Positions 11,312 through 23,969 of a stretch of 64,000 bases of DNA are shown one piece after another. How positions within the stretch are numbered: position 1 is the stretch's first letter; the number at the start of each line of letters is the position of its first letter. The position numbers and the translations under genes were made by a program. The notes under the pieces were generated by a model. It was not told where the DNA came from and searched no databases. It saw nothing but the letters and a program-made list of their open reading frames with translations. Source of the DNA: Silene conica (lineage: Eukaryota > Streptophyta > Magnoliopsida > Caryophyllales > Caryophyllaceae); assembly GCA_029255685.2 (NCBI GenBank), contig CM055318.2:18481001-18545000 (forward strand). The letters run 5' to 3'.

Positions 11312-13422
11312 TATTAATAAAATTCTTTCTTTTGTCAATATACAAAAAAGACTTTAAACACCTAATTAATTAGGTGAGACCTATAAACGTACAACTTGAT
11401 ATGTAAATGATATGTCATTATTCAATTTTTTTTTCTTACTTGCCGTGAAATCCCTTAGACAACTTGATTTATCGTCAAATTTATAACATTTTCTTTCAAT
11501 CAGTTGTCATTTGATCTATGATCACGAATTCCATATACTTCATATATCCCATGAAATAATTTACATTTACTTTATTTTGTAAGGGAAAAATAAAACAAAT
11601 GCAAACTATTGGCTGAAACAGAGAGTACCATTTATATCTAATGCCCTACACCTACTTATTATTTTGTATATGTGTATGTAATGCACTCTTTAAGAAACTC
11701 GTTTTTTGCATCCAAAAAAAGAAACTCGTTTTTTACCGTACAACATATAACAATACATAAGAAAATATTAGAAAAGTGTAAACAAAACATAATTTTGCAC
11801 GGAAATGCATAGTTAAATAGTTATTAGTTTTATTAAAAACCGGAATAACATTGTTATCAATATGTTAGAATTAGTCGGGGCGACAATTCATCTTTCGGAA
11901 TTTGAGACTTAGAGTAATATTTGTCTCGCCTTTTATCTTTATTTATAAGTTCCAATTTTCCGTTGCCCGACTATTACGGTTTTTCCCTTACTATCGATTA
12001 TTTTTGTCATATTTCAATTTGAGAACTATAATTGTTACATATCCCAAAATAGGTTGACCTGAGACCCGACATTGACCAAAACTACATCACCCAAATATGA
12101 CCCAAAATCCGAATTCATCTAACTCGTCCCAAAAAATTTCTTAATTAATTTGACCCGTAATTGATCCAACCCGAAGTGTTATAATCTGAAACCACCCAAC
12201 TCGAAAATAAATTGGAAAAACAAAAACTCTAATGAACAAAATGACTTGAAATGAGATTTATCTATTAATCATCGGCCCTTCCCAACCCGTAATGATCCAA
12301 TCCAATCCGACCCTAATTATCTCAAAAAAAAATGATGAACCAAACTGACATGATCCGAATTGGCCCGACAGAACCTGAATTAAATTACATTAATAAATAC
12401 TTCTTTACAAATAAAAAATTACCGACCGATTAATACTTCGTAGACGTAGAATTACTCAAGTAAATTCAAATTGATAAAAGTTCTACACAATACAATCAAA
12501 AAAGAAAAATAAATTATAAATAGATATAGATAACGTGATTACAATCAATATTAATAAGAAATTAAGTAATGATTTTTTTATGATAAATAACGAAATAATT
12601 ACTGAGCGGAAAAATATGTAACTAATAACTGTCATTTGTCTAATGGTTTCTCTATTATAATTATATATAGATAGATATATAGATTGTATAATTTAATATC
12701 TCCTATATTAATATCTATTTGATTAAACAATAAGTCTTTCTTAACACAGACCAGTTACATACCACTTGTGTAAATGACCACATAGCTAATTATTAAAAAC
12801 AGTTTTTAATTTTATATTTAGGCGTGACATAATATCACTATTATAAAATTGAAAATATATGTTATGGTTACGCTTAAAATGGTAGTTTGGATCTCATTGA
12901 ATTAATTGAATGTTTGAATAATATTGCACGGGTAATTAATGATATGTGCGAATATTTTTTCCAACAATTTTATGTGAGAATATTTTTTGGAGGTTTTAAT
13001 ATTGCACGGATAAATTTAATATTGCACGGATATATATAAAATAATGACATCAAGCCACCATGAAGTGTCTAAATTGAAAAAATATATAAAATAATTTTGC
13101 TAGAATATTTATATAAAATATTTTTGCATGGATTTATATAGAATATTTTTTTAGTCTAAACACTTTTAAATATATATAAAATATTTTTGCACCGATATGC
13201 ATAAGTATATTTTAGATTTTGAATATCAGTCTAAATTTATTAAATATTGCACGGAGATGCCAGATATTCCCTAATTTGTATACATTAATCAGCGAGAATA
13301 TTTTTTCCAAGATTTTTTAAAATCGATATTATATCATGGGAACTCGAGCGGGAATTTTTTTAATGTGAGAGCGACACGTGTCCAATTCATGTGTAGTGGT
13401 TATTCTTATCTACTTTTATATA
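11312..13422. other. AT-rich transposon-derived spacer
   Basis: No gene is seen. Words such as TTGCACGG occur repeatedly between 11800 and 13260, like the hairpin arms of the Helitrons here, but I could not pair them into a terminus. Around 12050-12370 there are many GACCC/GGGTC-type words resembling the inner part of a MITE. Confidence 0.45.
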
Positions 13423-13424
13423 GA
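13357..13424 (-). mobile_element. Helitron-like 5' end (minus orientation)
   Basis: On the minus strand TCTATATAAAAGTAG starts at 13424 with A before it. About 40 bases in comes GACACGTGTC, matching the same position in the Helitron ending at 9565. The 3' end was not found, so only the 5' end is called. Confidence 0.4.
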
Positions 13425-13850
13425 TGAGTGAACCACATTGAATTTAGGGGGTGTTTGATTGACTACTTTGGAATGGAACCAGGGGCGGATCCATAGGGGG
13501 TGATGGGGGTGACCCCTCACCCCCATTAATCAGTGCAAAAAGTTATACATATGTATCTTTATACTAATGTTGCATTAAAGTTTAGTGGCTCAGTGGTAGA
13601 AACATTGTCACACTATCAAAACAACCCGGGATCAAGCATTCACAACTTTTCATTCTGCATATTAAAAGTAATTGAAAATATTCTAAGAAAGGGTCGAACT
13701 TGCATCGTCTTATTTACTATTTAAATTAATTTAACCACCATGACAATGTGAATATGATGATATTTTACAAAATCGTAATCTTACTTAAAAATAAATACTT
13801 TATATTTTAATAAGCCTTACTAGAATTATCGATTATCAAATTATTTTAGT

Positions 13851-14004
13851 ATTTATCAAGAATTTGTATATTATAATAAGTTTTTGTTAAGAGTGGATTA
13901 TCATTTACATATCGTACAGGACCCAAAATTTATCAAGAATTTGTATATTAGAATAAGTTTTTGTTAAGAGTGGATTATCATTTACATATCGTACAGGACC
14001 CAAA
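13851..14004. repeat. Two-copy 77-bp tandem duplication
   Basis: ATTTATCAAGAATTTGTATA starts at 13851 and again at 13928. Both copies run on to TCGTACAGGACCCAAAA with only a base or two different. It lies inside the hAT element. Confidence 0.85.
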
Positions 14005-14039
14005 AATTGTTAGGGACGAGATTAATTAAGTGATTATAT

Positions 14040-14424
14040 TTTGACGGGAAGTCCGTTGCTAACATTGATTGACTTGACCAGGGTTTGGGTCAAAGACAGT
14101 CAATATTTGCGACGGATTTCTCGCCGCAAACGTTGACGGAACTTGACCTTGACCAGGGTCAATTTTTCCGTCGCAAAGGTTGTCTGACTTTTATCCTGGT
14201 GGTCCAAAAAAAATTCCGCTAATTTCAGATGCAACGGATATTCCATCGCAAATTTGCGACGGAAATCCCGTCATTTGACTTTTTGTTCGCGAGATTGGGA
14301 AATTACCCTTTGTCCCAAATTTCATTGCAAAAAACAATTTCGGTGCAAATTCCATCGCAAACAATAATTTGCAACACGGTCAACGCCCTTTGTGTATCTC
14401 GCAACAATACTATTTTTCGTAGTG
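14040..14424 (-). mobile_element. CACTA-like terminal region within the hAT
   Basis: Read from 14424 on the minus strand the block starts CACTACGAAAAATAG. Inside, TTGCGACGGA and its inverse recur many times (for example near 14108, 14170 and 14256). Dense subterminal repeats of this type behind a CACTA end are typical of CACTA DNA transposons. Only one end is seen, so it is either a captured fragment or filler. Confidence 0.5.
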
Positions 14425-14943
14425 TAATCACCCCCATTCTATAGATCCTAGATTCGCCACTGAATGGAACGTAATGGATTGAGTTGATTCAAGTGTTTGG
14501 TTGAGTGATTTTGGAATGGAGTTAGATACCCAATGAATTCTAACTCCACCCCAACCCCTTGGAATCCCATACCCACATCTCTCCTTGGATTACAACTCCA
14601 TTCCTTTATGTTAATTATTAAAATGAACCAAACAGGTTTTTAATGGAATGAATTTAGAAATTCCATTCCATTCTTACGCACTGAACCAAACGACCCCTTG
14701 AAAAGATAAAACAACTCTATCAAATGAATTATACAAATAATATCCTTAACGAATGAAGTAGAATAAAAAAAATGAACGGAAGGGGCGGAATAAGACAAAA
14801 TAATTTGATTTAGAATTGAAAATGTTGAAGCGAGTCCTAGTTGAATATGGGAGCAATGAAGACCCCTAATTACGATTTACGAGTCCTGAACAACACAAAA
14901 TCAGTGAGTGATAGTGAGGCGTGATCAGGGTAGAAGGAAAGAA

Positions 14944-17900
14944 ATGGCGGGATTACTAGCATGGGCAGCAGACGTAGTAAGACATGATGAAGAAGACGAA
15001 GAAGAAAGATCAGATTCAATACCACTCATACTAACACCTGATCAACAACAATATCTAACACAACTCAATCTCAAGGCTACTTCTCTCACCCGTTCCATTC
15101 AAGATCTACGCTTAACAATCCCTTCATCTGATATCTCTCTTCGTCTTCCTCATCTTCACGCTCATTCCCTCTCTTCCAATGCTGCCCTTGCCCTTCAACT
15201 TAATTCCCACTCTGCCACTCGCCAACAGGTTTTTTCTTTTTTTCTTTTTTTTTGTTGGGTTTTTATATCGTTTTTCCTTGCTTCACTCATTATTCTGCAT
15301 TTGATTTCATCATTTCGGATTCTTCTGCAATTAATTGTCGGGAAATTTAAGTTTATTGTCCTAATTTGATTTTGAGCTAATTTTGTGATTATTGCGCAAT
15401 TAATTTATTCTTTTGAGTTTGATAATGGAATTTTAGGGTTTTTAGAGTGCAAGTTGTGATTTCTCGGAGAATTGATTGATTGGTCATTTTGGAAAACGAC
15501 TTTAGTTTCTCATTTTGAGCATTTCAGTTGTTTCTGTGCTAATTTCTGCTGTGTTGACCATCGATTGTCGGAATTTGTACAGTTTTGTGGCTGCAACTTG
15601 TTTTGTTAGGAGTGTCTTACCTCATTTATGAGCTTATTACAACATCATTACCCCAGTGCCTTAATGCCTCCCACAATTACGTGCGATCATGTATGATTAT
15701 CAGCCTCACCTCTGAGGAACACAGAGATTATCCTATTGATCGCCGTAATATATGATGACATGATGTACACTTTTGCTGTGAAATTTTCGTGCGATCATAT
15801 ATGAATCAGGGCAATTAGATTGCTTGTTAAAATGAAGGTTATCAAATTGCGAGGTTTTGAGTCAGCAGAACATTCCAATTATACCCAGCGGCTCACTTTG
15901 ACGCTTAATGCAAAATACTGGTTCATCCATTTGAACTCATTCAGCTTTTCGTGTATTAAGTTTCCAATTTGAGTCACAAAAGTAATCACCTCATTCATGT
16001 ATGCCTTTAAAGTTGGGATTTTTTTTTTTGCCAAAGCACCAGTTGTGGCAGTACTTCAGTGTAATGGCATAAACTCTCTCTTGACTTCATTTTGTGAATC
16101 CTTTTGCGACCAGGCACAAAACAGGGAAGCAAAACTGCTAGAAGAAAATGCTGCTTTGGAAAATGAAGTATCAAACTGCCGCACGAAGATTCAAGAGAAA
16201 TCCGAGGAGATTGAAGAATTGCGAAAGAAGTTGGAGGTAGGATTCATACCCGAAGTTAATTGGTTTTATGGATTCTTGTGGAAGGCGGTTTTGCATGTTC
16301 TTTGTTGTGCGTTTTTTGATAGTTTGATTCACTGGTTTTCTAACGGTTTTATTATTTGTTTTATCTTTCTTCAGATTCCTTGATACTTTTCTGAATCTAA
16401 TTTTGACTGAAAGTACTTTTGTACTAAAATGATGGTGTCTTCTTTTATTATTTGATGACTTTAAGAGTTTAGGAACTTAAGAGGGAAAGGAAAATGGAGC
16501 CTTGATTTTTTCCTCCAAGTCTTTCCCATATCGGAGGGATTTTAATCTGACTTTTAGGATGATAAATGGAGTAACTGTCCATCTCCCCTCAACCCAATTT
16601 GCTATCCAAACAAGGAAAATTGCATCTCTCCCCCTCCTTTCAAATCCCTCACTCCAAATACTGGGATATCATTGTGATAATATTAAGGATATGGTTGGTT
16701 GGGACGTAGATATGTAACACAATTATTATGGAGTAGCTAAATCCGTTTGAGAAAAGGGGTGGGAAATGAGAGTGAGGAAGATGATCGATTAATAGGGTAG
16801 GGTATGTGAATTTATCTCTTGAATTACTAAGAAACGCTCCATTTCAACTTATGTTAACATTATTGCATAACTAGATGTAGTTGTTACTCCTCTCTCACAC
16901 TTATGTATATGCAATCCATTAAGGAGTGCATCGCATATCTGATTTTTTTAGTACATGGAACAAAAGACAATGGAAGTGTTACCGGAACTAATGTGCTGCA
17001 ATATGTCTTTTTCACTAAGTAGAAAACAAAGACTACTATGTTCATCCATTGTCCATGTCATCAAATTTATTGTCAGACTGTTTCCTCTGCTACATTCACA
17101 GGAAATGGATTTAGTTGAGGAGAGTTTGAAAGCTGAGCTGCAAAATATGCAAACGGCTTCAAGTATTCGCCAATCTGATGAATCTTCACTTGATACTGAC
17201 CAAAAAATGGAAAGTGGAGATAAAGGAGATGCTTCAAATTCTGCTTTGGTGGAAAAGCTGGAAAACAAGAAGAAAGAGTTGGTATGTTGCTTGCCTGTCA
17301 TACTTCCAGATGCATTCTGAGTTATACTTATGGACTTAGAGTGCCGCGTTGTTAAAAGGACAGCAGGTTAAAAATTAATGAGAAGGGTCCGGAAGGAATA
17401 TAGTCTAATGTCCCTTATGACAATTGCCAATTTACAAAACAATTTCAGCATTATCAGCGAGTCTTCTATGAGACGGTACATGTGAGATGAACCCTTATTT
17501 GTAAGTTTCCCCATGTAAGTATGGGTTTAATGGGTTGATTTAACACCGCCTCGCATAAATTTGTATGCTTGTGTATTTAAGACCGTCTCATTTTAATTGC
17601 GGAAGGGGGAGTGAGCCAGTCCATATTTTTTGTAGATTTATATGACGAGGGAGGATGATTAATGCCCTTTGTTACTCTTATCGCTTATTTCAAGTTCACT
17701 CCTGAGTTCTTTCTGACAGTTTCAGTTGTCCTTTCTATACCCTGTCAGCAAATGACCGAGGATAGGATCCAGTCCTTGGAGAAGAAATGGACTGAACTTC
17801 AAGAGAAAGCGCTGAAGTCACCTTCTCCAGGTTTCATATTTCATTAATTCATTCACATACTGTGCCAATGTCTCACTGATATTTTAACCTAGAAACTCTT

Positions 17901-18917
17901 ACTTCTATTGAGAAGCTCTATCTTGAGATTGTTACACTATATTGTATGGTTAAGACCTACTCGTTTTTAAAATAAATGTGTATTTTTAATATAAAAGTGC
18001 GAGATTTCAAATTTTGTACAAACAGCAGCACTTTATCTCAAGAGCTCGTGTTTTATTCTTGTAACTTGTGATCAAACTTTCAGAAAGGTTTCATTGCAAT
18101 CTTCCATGAGTATATGTGTTTTGCAAGGTGGATAATATGGAAGTGTTGCCGTTGTCAAGCTTTGTTGACTTTGTGAAAACGATATTTTGCAGCTCAGAGA
18201 GAAAAGGCATTGGATAAGCAGCTTCATAGCTTGATACAGCAACTAGCAGCAAAACAGGTCAGTCTTGCTACCAAAAGGCAAAGATTAGAACTTCTGTATG
18301 CTGTCCCATTTATAATATCCCTTCTGGTTTCCGCGGTCAGCCAATGTCAACTTTGACTAGTATATTCCTTTTACATATAACAGCGACACCTTTTCATAAG
18401 AGAGAAAAGAGTAGGAGTACGAAGGAGTGTTGACAAAAGAAACGTGCGGACTTTTACTACATCAACATATATCTAGTAATCTAGAGAAGTTAATGGCCAA
18501 AGTTGATAACAATGACTAATAAAGCCCGATAGGCACCATAAAAATGGGATGGAGATAGTATAATTGAGAGAACTAAACATAAATGTGACATGGTTGAACT
18601 TGTTGCAGGCTCAAGCAGAGGCACTTGTGAATGAAATACACGTGAAGGAGCAGGAACTTGAAAGATTGAATGGGATGTGGAGGAAGGTCGAGAATGGCAA
18701 TAGAGAAGCCAATGCTGCTAGGAACCGTTTTGCAAGAGGTGGCTCAAGCAGTGCTTATGACTTTGATGACACTGACCTATATGCTCATAACAAACTCCCA
18801 TATCACACCGGCGGTCGATCTGAACAGCGACAAAGGCTCAGGCTCATAAGGTCATCTTTTGTGCTTTATATATTTTTGTTGCATGTTATAGTTTTTATCA
18901 AGATCTCTTTCTTTTGA
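14944..18917 (+). CDS. Coiled-coil protein with C-terminal membrane anchor
   Basis: Six exons read with GT/AG junctions and consistent phases: 14944-15228, 16114-16236, 17102-17281, 17749-17830, 18193-18257 and 18609-18917, giving 347 residues. The N-terminus MAGLLAWAADVV is followed by an acidic stretch, DEEDEEE. Residues about 60-290 are rich in Glu, Lys, Leu and Gln with heptad patterns such as LEENAALENEV and IEELRKKLE, so a long interrupted coiled coil is likely. The last 21 residues, after an Arg-rich RQRLRLIR, are hydrophobic (FVLYIFLLHVIVFIKI), which suggests a tail-anchored protein facing the cytosol, as in golgin- or tether-like proteins. The start is the first ATG in frame; a GTG 36 bases upstream is not needed. 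I do not recognise a named function. The gene appears intact. Confidence 0.85.
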
Positions 18918-19362
18918 GAAGGTCTTCTGTTTGAAATTTTGTCAAATGAATGATTATTCTTGTGCAGAATATTCATATGTAGAAATGTAGAATACATTAC
19001 ATTAAGTTTGTAACTTGTATCACCCTTAACATAGAGAAAAATCATCTTATTTTTATTCGATTACTTTGTACCTCTCAGTCCTAAGCTACTTGCAATTTTG
19101 CAAGTTCCACTGATTTCTGTCCGATTTTATTGTATTTGCATTGTCCATACCTGCCACTTTTAGATGCCCCAACCGCTGGTCTGTTGGGTCATCGAGTGTC
19201 ATATTCGACCCTGAATTACACAAACATGCAGCTCCGAGGCAGATAAACTTGAACTCTCACTTGTAATCTTTCTATAAAAAATGGTCTTTTCTATACAACA
19301 AGTGTTTTACACTCAAAGTTGTCATTTAAAAAGAATACAGTATATCTCATCCTTGATAACTA
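18918..19362. other. Convergent intergenic space / 3' UTRs
   Basis: The coiled-coil gene (plus) and the TBL gene (minus) end toward each other with about 445 bases between stop codons. This must hold both 3' untranslated regions. No element is recognised. Confidence 0.5.
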
Positions 19363-22300
19363 TCACTTCCCTAATGACGGGATTTCAGTATCTAAGCCTT
19401 CTGTTTTTATCATCTCGAGCAAGAAATCATTCCAACTATCAATAGGCCCAGGTAAGCACCAATGCACGCAATCACTAGGCCATATATCATTGTATTTGGC
19501 CGGTCGCCCATATTTGCTGGGGTGCCCGTCTGGCCTCAGCAACATGAGTTGAGTCATATCCAAGAGTCGGAATCTTAAACCTCGTTGGGCGCCTAACTTC
19601 TGGGCCTCTTTGAACTCTTCCATTTGGGTGTTATACAAGTCCAAGTTTTCTCCTTCCAAAGTTACTTCACTAGTATTATAAGGCCTTTTCCTTATGCAAT
19701 CTCCACCATGCTCCCAATCCCCTCCTTCAAAATGAGCGGGAGCAAATGTCCTCATATAAACCGTCCCCTTGAAACTCTCCTCCTCCAAAATGGCACGAAA
19801 TGCTGTCCGAAACGCGCTGCGATACCCAAAGGTGAGGGAGTATTCAGTGAGATTATCAATCTCACAATAACGGCACCCCATGAAATGTTGGTTATGATAG
19901 TATATAATGGGACGGAAAAACCAATGGCCAGCGGATATGATGATGTAGTTGAAGTCGTGAATTTGGGCTTTCCAGACCTCATCAGGCTCGTCGAGATAGA
20001 GGCCGTAAAAGCTCTTTCCTGTTTTACCATTTGGATCATTGTCTTGTGCTTTAACAAGGTACGGACTCCATAGAATAGCGAGAGTAAAATTGTGGGTCTG
20101 AAAGTGCCATCGTTTGAAATTATCATCTTTTGAGTTTGATACATCAGTTGGGCTCTCCACCTGTATTTAGTGAGCAAATAAATTAAGTCCACTACAAGAC
20201 TTTCATATGTAATAATGTAACACAAATTATTTTATAAGACGGTTTTTTAACGACACGAAATAGCATCAAGATGGAAGATTAATCACACACTTATTCTTCA
20301 CATACGTCAATTTTTTTAGAATTGTTTTGTTGATGGTTGAATAAAAGTGGTGTTACATTCTTAAATACAATTAAATGAGTTTACGAGTAAGACACAATTT
20401 TGTGTGACTCAAAAGTCATATAAGTCATGATAGCAAATGATGGACCATCGTCGACATTATTAAGGAAAATCTCCGGCATTTCAGCTTGCCCACCGTAGCA
20501 ACTAAAACTACACAAATGTACTGACTTTACGTGTATTATTTTCCGAGCTCTTATAATTTTTTTATTTTTATTTTAATTTTATAATGTCAAAAATTAAAAT
20601 TTATTTGAACTTGTATATATTATATTTAAGTTCAGTATTTTTATAATTGCGTTTGAATTTTTTCAAATAAAGCCCCTAATCTATAGGTCTAAACTCGAAT
20701 AACCACATTATAAAACTCGAGTTCTATTCTATACAACCAGTACAACCGATTGTAAAGTCTACCTAGCCCATATTCTTTTGAACTTAATTTCACCCCATTT
20801 CAATTTAGTTCAACTTTTTACGAGTAACTCTTACTCCAGTTCAGTCAAACTCATTAAATTCCATTTAGTTCAGTTTAACTTTATTAACTTTAGTTTAGAC
20901 AAGTTTAATCCAAAAGAACATAGCTTTAATTCTTATTTTCTTTATTATTATTACTGGTAATCTTAGACACAAAAATATAAAATTTATAATAGTAGTCCGT
21001 ATATGACGGAGAAGAATGCAAGATTCAAGGAAGAATGCCATGTTCTTTTGAACTTTAAGTAACCTAATTTAAGTTCACTTCAGATCCTATAAGTCCAGTT
21101 CAATTTAGTTTAGTTCAGATCCTATAAGTTCAGTTCAATTCAAATCTTATAAGTTCAGTTAAGTTAAGTTTTAATCCAGAAAAAGAGGGCCGAAGTGGAG
21201 TAGCAAATGACAATGTTGATAAATGAGATGAATAAAATGAGAACAAGTGTTTATTAAGGGTGTGTATGGATAACAAATTGTGAGTGAAAGGGAGGGGAGG
21301 AGAATGGAGGGAAGGGAAAGGGAAATAAAGGAAAGGGAGGGGGAGTGAAGAGGGGTTGTTTTGATAGCTAAAATAAAGTAGAGGGAAAGGAAGGAGGATG
21401 GAGGATGGAGGAAGAAGGTGATTTTATTGAGTTGGAGGATGAAGGGAGTTGAGTCAGGTTATAGGAGTAGTTGGTCATATCATTCTTAAATATGAGTCAA
21501 AAGAAAGTTTTCCTCCCAAATCTTACCAATAATGAAGAGATTATAGATGGTCTAATGGAGGGAAATTAAATCCTTCCATATATTGTAATCAAACAATGCA
21601 AATTAAATCCCTCTATTTCCTTTCCCTTCCCTTCCTTTCAATTCTCTCAATCCAAACACACCCCAAAACGGATTTAGCAAGCAACAAATGAGAATGATTA
21701 TTATTAGATTTTGAAGCCTACTTATTGATTACCTATAAATGGAGTAAGAGTATGTTATGTTAATGATAGGATGATGATTGCCATAGATTTGGAGATTCCA
21801 ACTTCCAAATCTACTCTAACTTTGCGGTTTACACACACTTTCTGATTTGTTCCACTTTTCTACATATACTCTTAATAAATTTAAGTTTTCTCGGTAACAC
21901 AAATTCTTATGTGTAACGTTATTATCCGTCATAAACTAGTGACGTGTCAAATAAAACTCATTTAAAGAGATAAAAACAAACCATTTATTATTTTTTATCT
22001 ACTTTTATTCTTATCTTATTTAATCAAGTGAGTATATTTAACCCGTCGTAACTCGTAAGCTTATGACGATATACCCGTCACAGGAGTCACCTCTTCTTTA
22101 TGCTAAACATAGTACACTACCCGATAAACTCAATTTTCACTGCAACTCTCTTAATTCACAAATTTATCGTTTTTCTTGCCGACACTCAAATACTTACCGA
22201 TCTTCAAATTATTTACATTTATGACAATACTAATTCAAATTAAATAAAAATTTATTCTTCATTCTGAAACAAATCTCTAATTCACTATTTCACTAAAAAA

Positions 22301-23068
22301 ATTAGCATCGTACTATATATTGTGATTAGTTTGTCTAACTTTGATTAAATTCCAAAAAAAAAACATAATCAAATCGTTCAATCATTCCATTTGTATATCT
22401 TTAATTAAAATAAGTCCATTAAATATCAAATATGGAAAGTAAACAATTAATGATTGAGACAAAGAGATTAGCGAATCTATCTAACAATCAATTGTTTACT
22501 TACTCTGAATGAATAATTGACAACATTATGATTTGGGTATAATTTGTAAAAAAGCGTGTGTAGTATAAATATATACCTGGGACAAAAGGCAAATTAAGGA
22601 TTGCATATGATTTCTAGCGACAGAATCACCAAGAAAAGCCAGAGATTTATTCCTAACGATCTCCAAAAAATGATTAGCATTAAAAATGGGCAAATCACAA
22701 TCATTAGGCTTCCATCTCCACTTCATAAACCCGTTATCAGGCCTCTCAAACTTCATACAGTTTTGATGTTCTTGGATAACACCACAACTATTATTTGTAT
22801 AATACGGAGCACCCGGATTCGGGATCCATTCACCCGAAAATAGATCGCATCTTTTCATCATCGCTGCTACTGTCGGCTTTATAGTGTTTACTACTTGTTG
22901 CTCAAGGTACAAATTCATAGTAGGAGTGGGTGCTTTTTTAAAGCATAGATTCTTGGAGAGATGTATGGATATTGTAGCAAATAGTATTAATGGAAGTGTA
23001 ATTTGCATAGCTATTTTTGTGTTGATTCTTGATTTTGGTTGAATTTTGTTTGAATGTTGTTGCTCCAT
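19363..23068 (-). CDS. TRICHOME BIREFRINGENCE-LIKE O-acetyltransferase
   Basis: A Golgi type II membrane protein of the TBL/DUF231 family, whose members transfer acetyl groups to cell-wall polysaccharides such as xylan, xyloglucan or mannan. Two exons: 23068-22577 and 20160-19363, phase 0, with a CAG/GTATAT donor and a TACAG acceptor; 429 residues. A short basic N-terminus precedes one membrane span (about residues 20-38). The TBL-type domain begins near [10 protein letters not shown]. The nucleophile motif GDS is at 147-149 ([13 protein letters not shown]) and the second motif DCVHW (Asp394, His397) lies near the C-terminus, so both catalytic motifs are present. SAGHWFFRP is also typical of the family. 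The length is usual for TBL proteins. The 2.4 kb intron carries three MITE-like elements. The acceptor sugar cannot be deduced from sequence alone. Confidence 0.92.
20767..20923. mobile_element. MITE in TBL intron
   Basis: Left end CCCATATTCTTTTGAACTTA and inverted right end CTATGTTCTTTTGGATTAAA form an imperfect inverted repeat, with TTCAGTT and TTTAGTTCA words inside. These words link it to the TTCAG-rich PIF/Harbinger element at 27185, so it may be a small relative. The ends are approximate. Confidence 0.45.
21038..21191. mobile_element. Second MITE of the TTCAG family in TBL intron
   Basis: Left CCATGTTCTTTTGAACTTTA and inverted right GGCCCTCTTTTTCTGGATTAA are similar to the neighbouring MITE and to the Harbinger terminus at 27185. 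The interior has repeated GATCCTATAAGTTCAGTTCA words. Ends approximate. Confidence 0.45.
21258..21663. mobile_element. GGGTGTG-type MITE in TBL intron
   Basis: The left end GGGTGTGTATGGATAACAAA and the inverted right end GGGTGTGTTTGGATTGAGAG are similar over about 20 bases, with purine-rich GGGAAAGGG words inside the left and their complement inside the right. No clear target duplication could be confirmed. Confidence 0.55.
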
Positions 23069-23701
23069 TTCTGATCTACACTTTAGCTATACTCAAGATC
23101 AAATAACGTTTAACTAAAATAAATACATAATAACATGTATGCAGATTTGTAAGTGCTTTTGAGTTTTCAGCAATAATGGGAGTGATATAGTGAATGAATA
23201 ATGATTGAGGTCTTTTTATCACTTATACAATGTCCAACGCCGGCCTTTTACATGTCTCAATTACCTCAAAATTAATTAATGTAGTTAATTAGCTAAAAAA
23301 TAATAATGGATGACTTGCTAATTATATATATTGATTGATTATAAAATTATTATACTCTCTTCACCTTATTAAGACACTTAACCGTCGGATCGTTCTGAAA
23401 CAAAATCTAGACCGTTGAAAGGTAATGGATGGTAGAGTAATGGAAAACATCCGAGTCGGTGATCTTCAGTTTAAATTTATCCGCATCAAAATCGGTTTTT
23501 ATGGACAATAGTAAATAAAGGTTCTACATTCGAACATTCTTAGAACTCCCTTTATATCAAAAGAAACACAAATTCTCATTTTAAACTAGCGTAAGACAGA
23601 TCAAATAACCACCTCACTTGTCATCCAAAAAATGACATTTTTTTGTCTTTATTACGCCACTTGGTGGTATTTAAGCTATTTGAAACTTAAGACAAATAAT
23701 A
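23069..23701 (-). promoter_or_regulatory. TBL upstream region
   Basis: No gene is seen. This lies directly upstream of the TBL start codon and presumably holds its promoter and 5' untranslated region. No specific site could be assigned with confidence. Confidence 0.35.
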
Positions 23702-23703
23702 TA

Positions 23704-23967
23704 CTTCCTCCATTTTAATCCAAATACCCATTATGCTTTTTTTACACTATTCACCAATCAACTTTCAATCTCAATTTTCTCTCAATACATAAGAAAAAAT
23801 ATATTCATGTGGGGTCTTGTTTAATTCGTCTTTACGAGTACATTGAAAATACAGTATATAACTTTTATAATTTTTACAAATACGTAGTTAAAGATATGAA
23901 GCACGCAAAACTTGCGTTGACAAACGTGAATAAAACATAATGGGTATTTGGATTAAAATGGAGGAAG
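23704..23967. mobile_element. Stowaway MITE (Tc1/mariner type)
   Basis: Starts CTTCCTCCATTTTAATCCAA and ends with its near-perfect inverse, more than 30 bases on each side. It is flanked by TA on both sides (23702-23703 and 23968-23969). The CTCC-rich terminus, TA duplication and 264 bp length are those of Stowaway. Confidence 0.88.
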
Positions 23968-23969
23968 TA

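Larger units (their letters stand above)
13480..14462. mobile_element. Non-autonomous hAT element with 8-bp target duplication
   Basis: It starts CAGGGGCGGATCCATAG at 13480 and ends ATCCTAGATTCGCCACTG at 14462, an imperfect inverted pair. It is flanked on both sides by AATGGAAC (13472-13479 and 14463-14470), the 8-bp duplication expected of hAT. It carries a tRNA-like segment (A-box TGGCTCAGTGG near 13584, B-box-like GGGATCAAGC near 13630), a 77-bp tandem duplication and a block resembling a CACTA terminus. No transposase frame is present. Confidence 0.8.
13447..14697. mobile_element. MITE, split by a hAT insertion
   Basis: The left end GGGGGTGTTTGATTGACTAC and the inverted right end GGGGTCGTTTGGTTCAGTGC form an imperfect terminal inverted repeat, with GGAATGGA-type words inside both ends. 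Flanking triplets TTA and TTG hint at a Tourist/PIF-type duplication, one base of which has changed. Without the inserted hAT it would be about 260 bp. Confidence 0.55.

Noticed and set aside
19624-20073. Plus-strand frame opposite TBL exon 2
   Set aside because: It overlaps the well-supported TBL coding exon with both catalytic motifs on the other strand.
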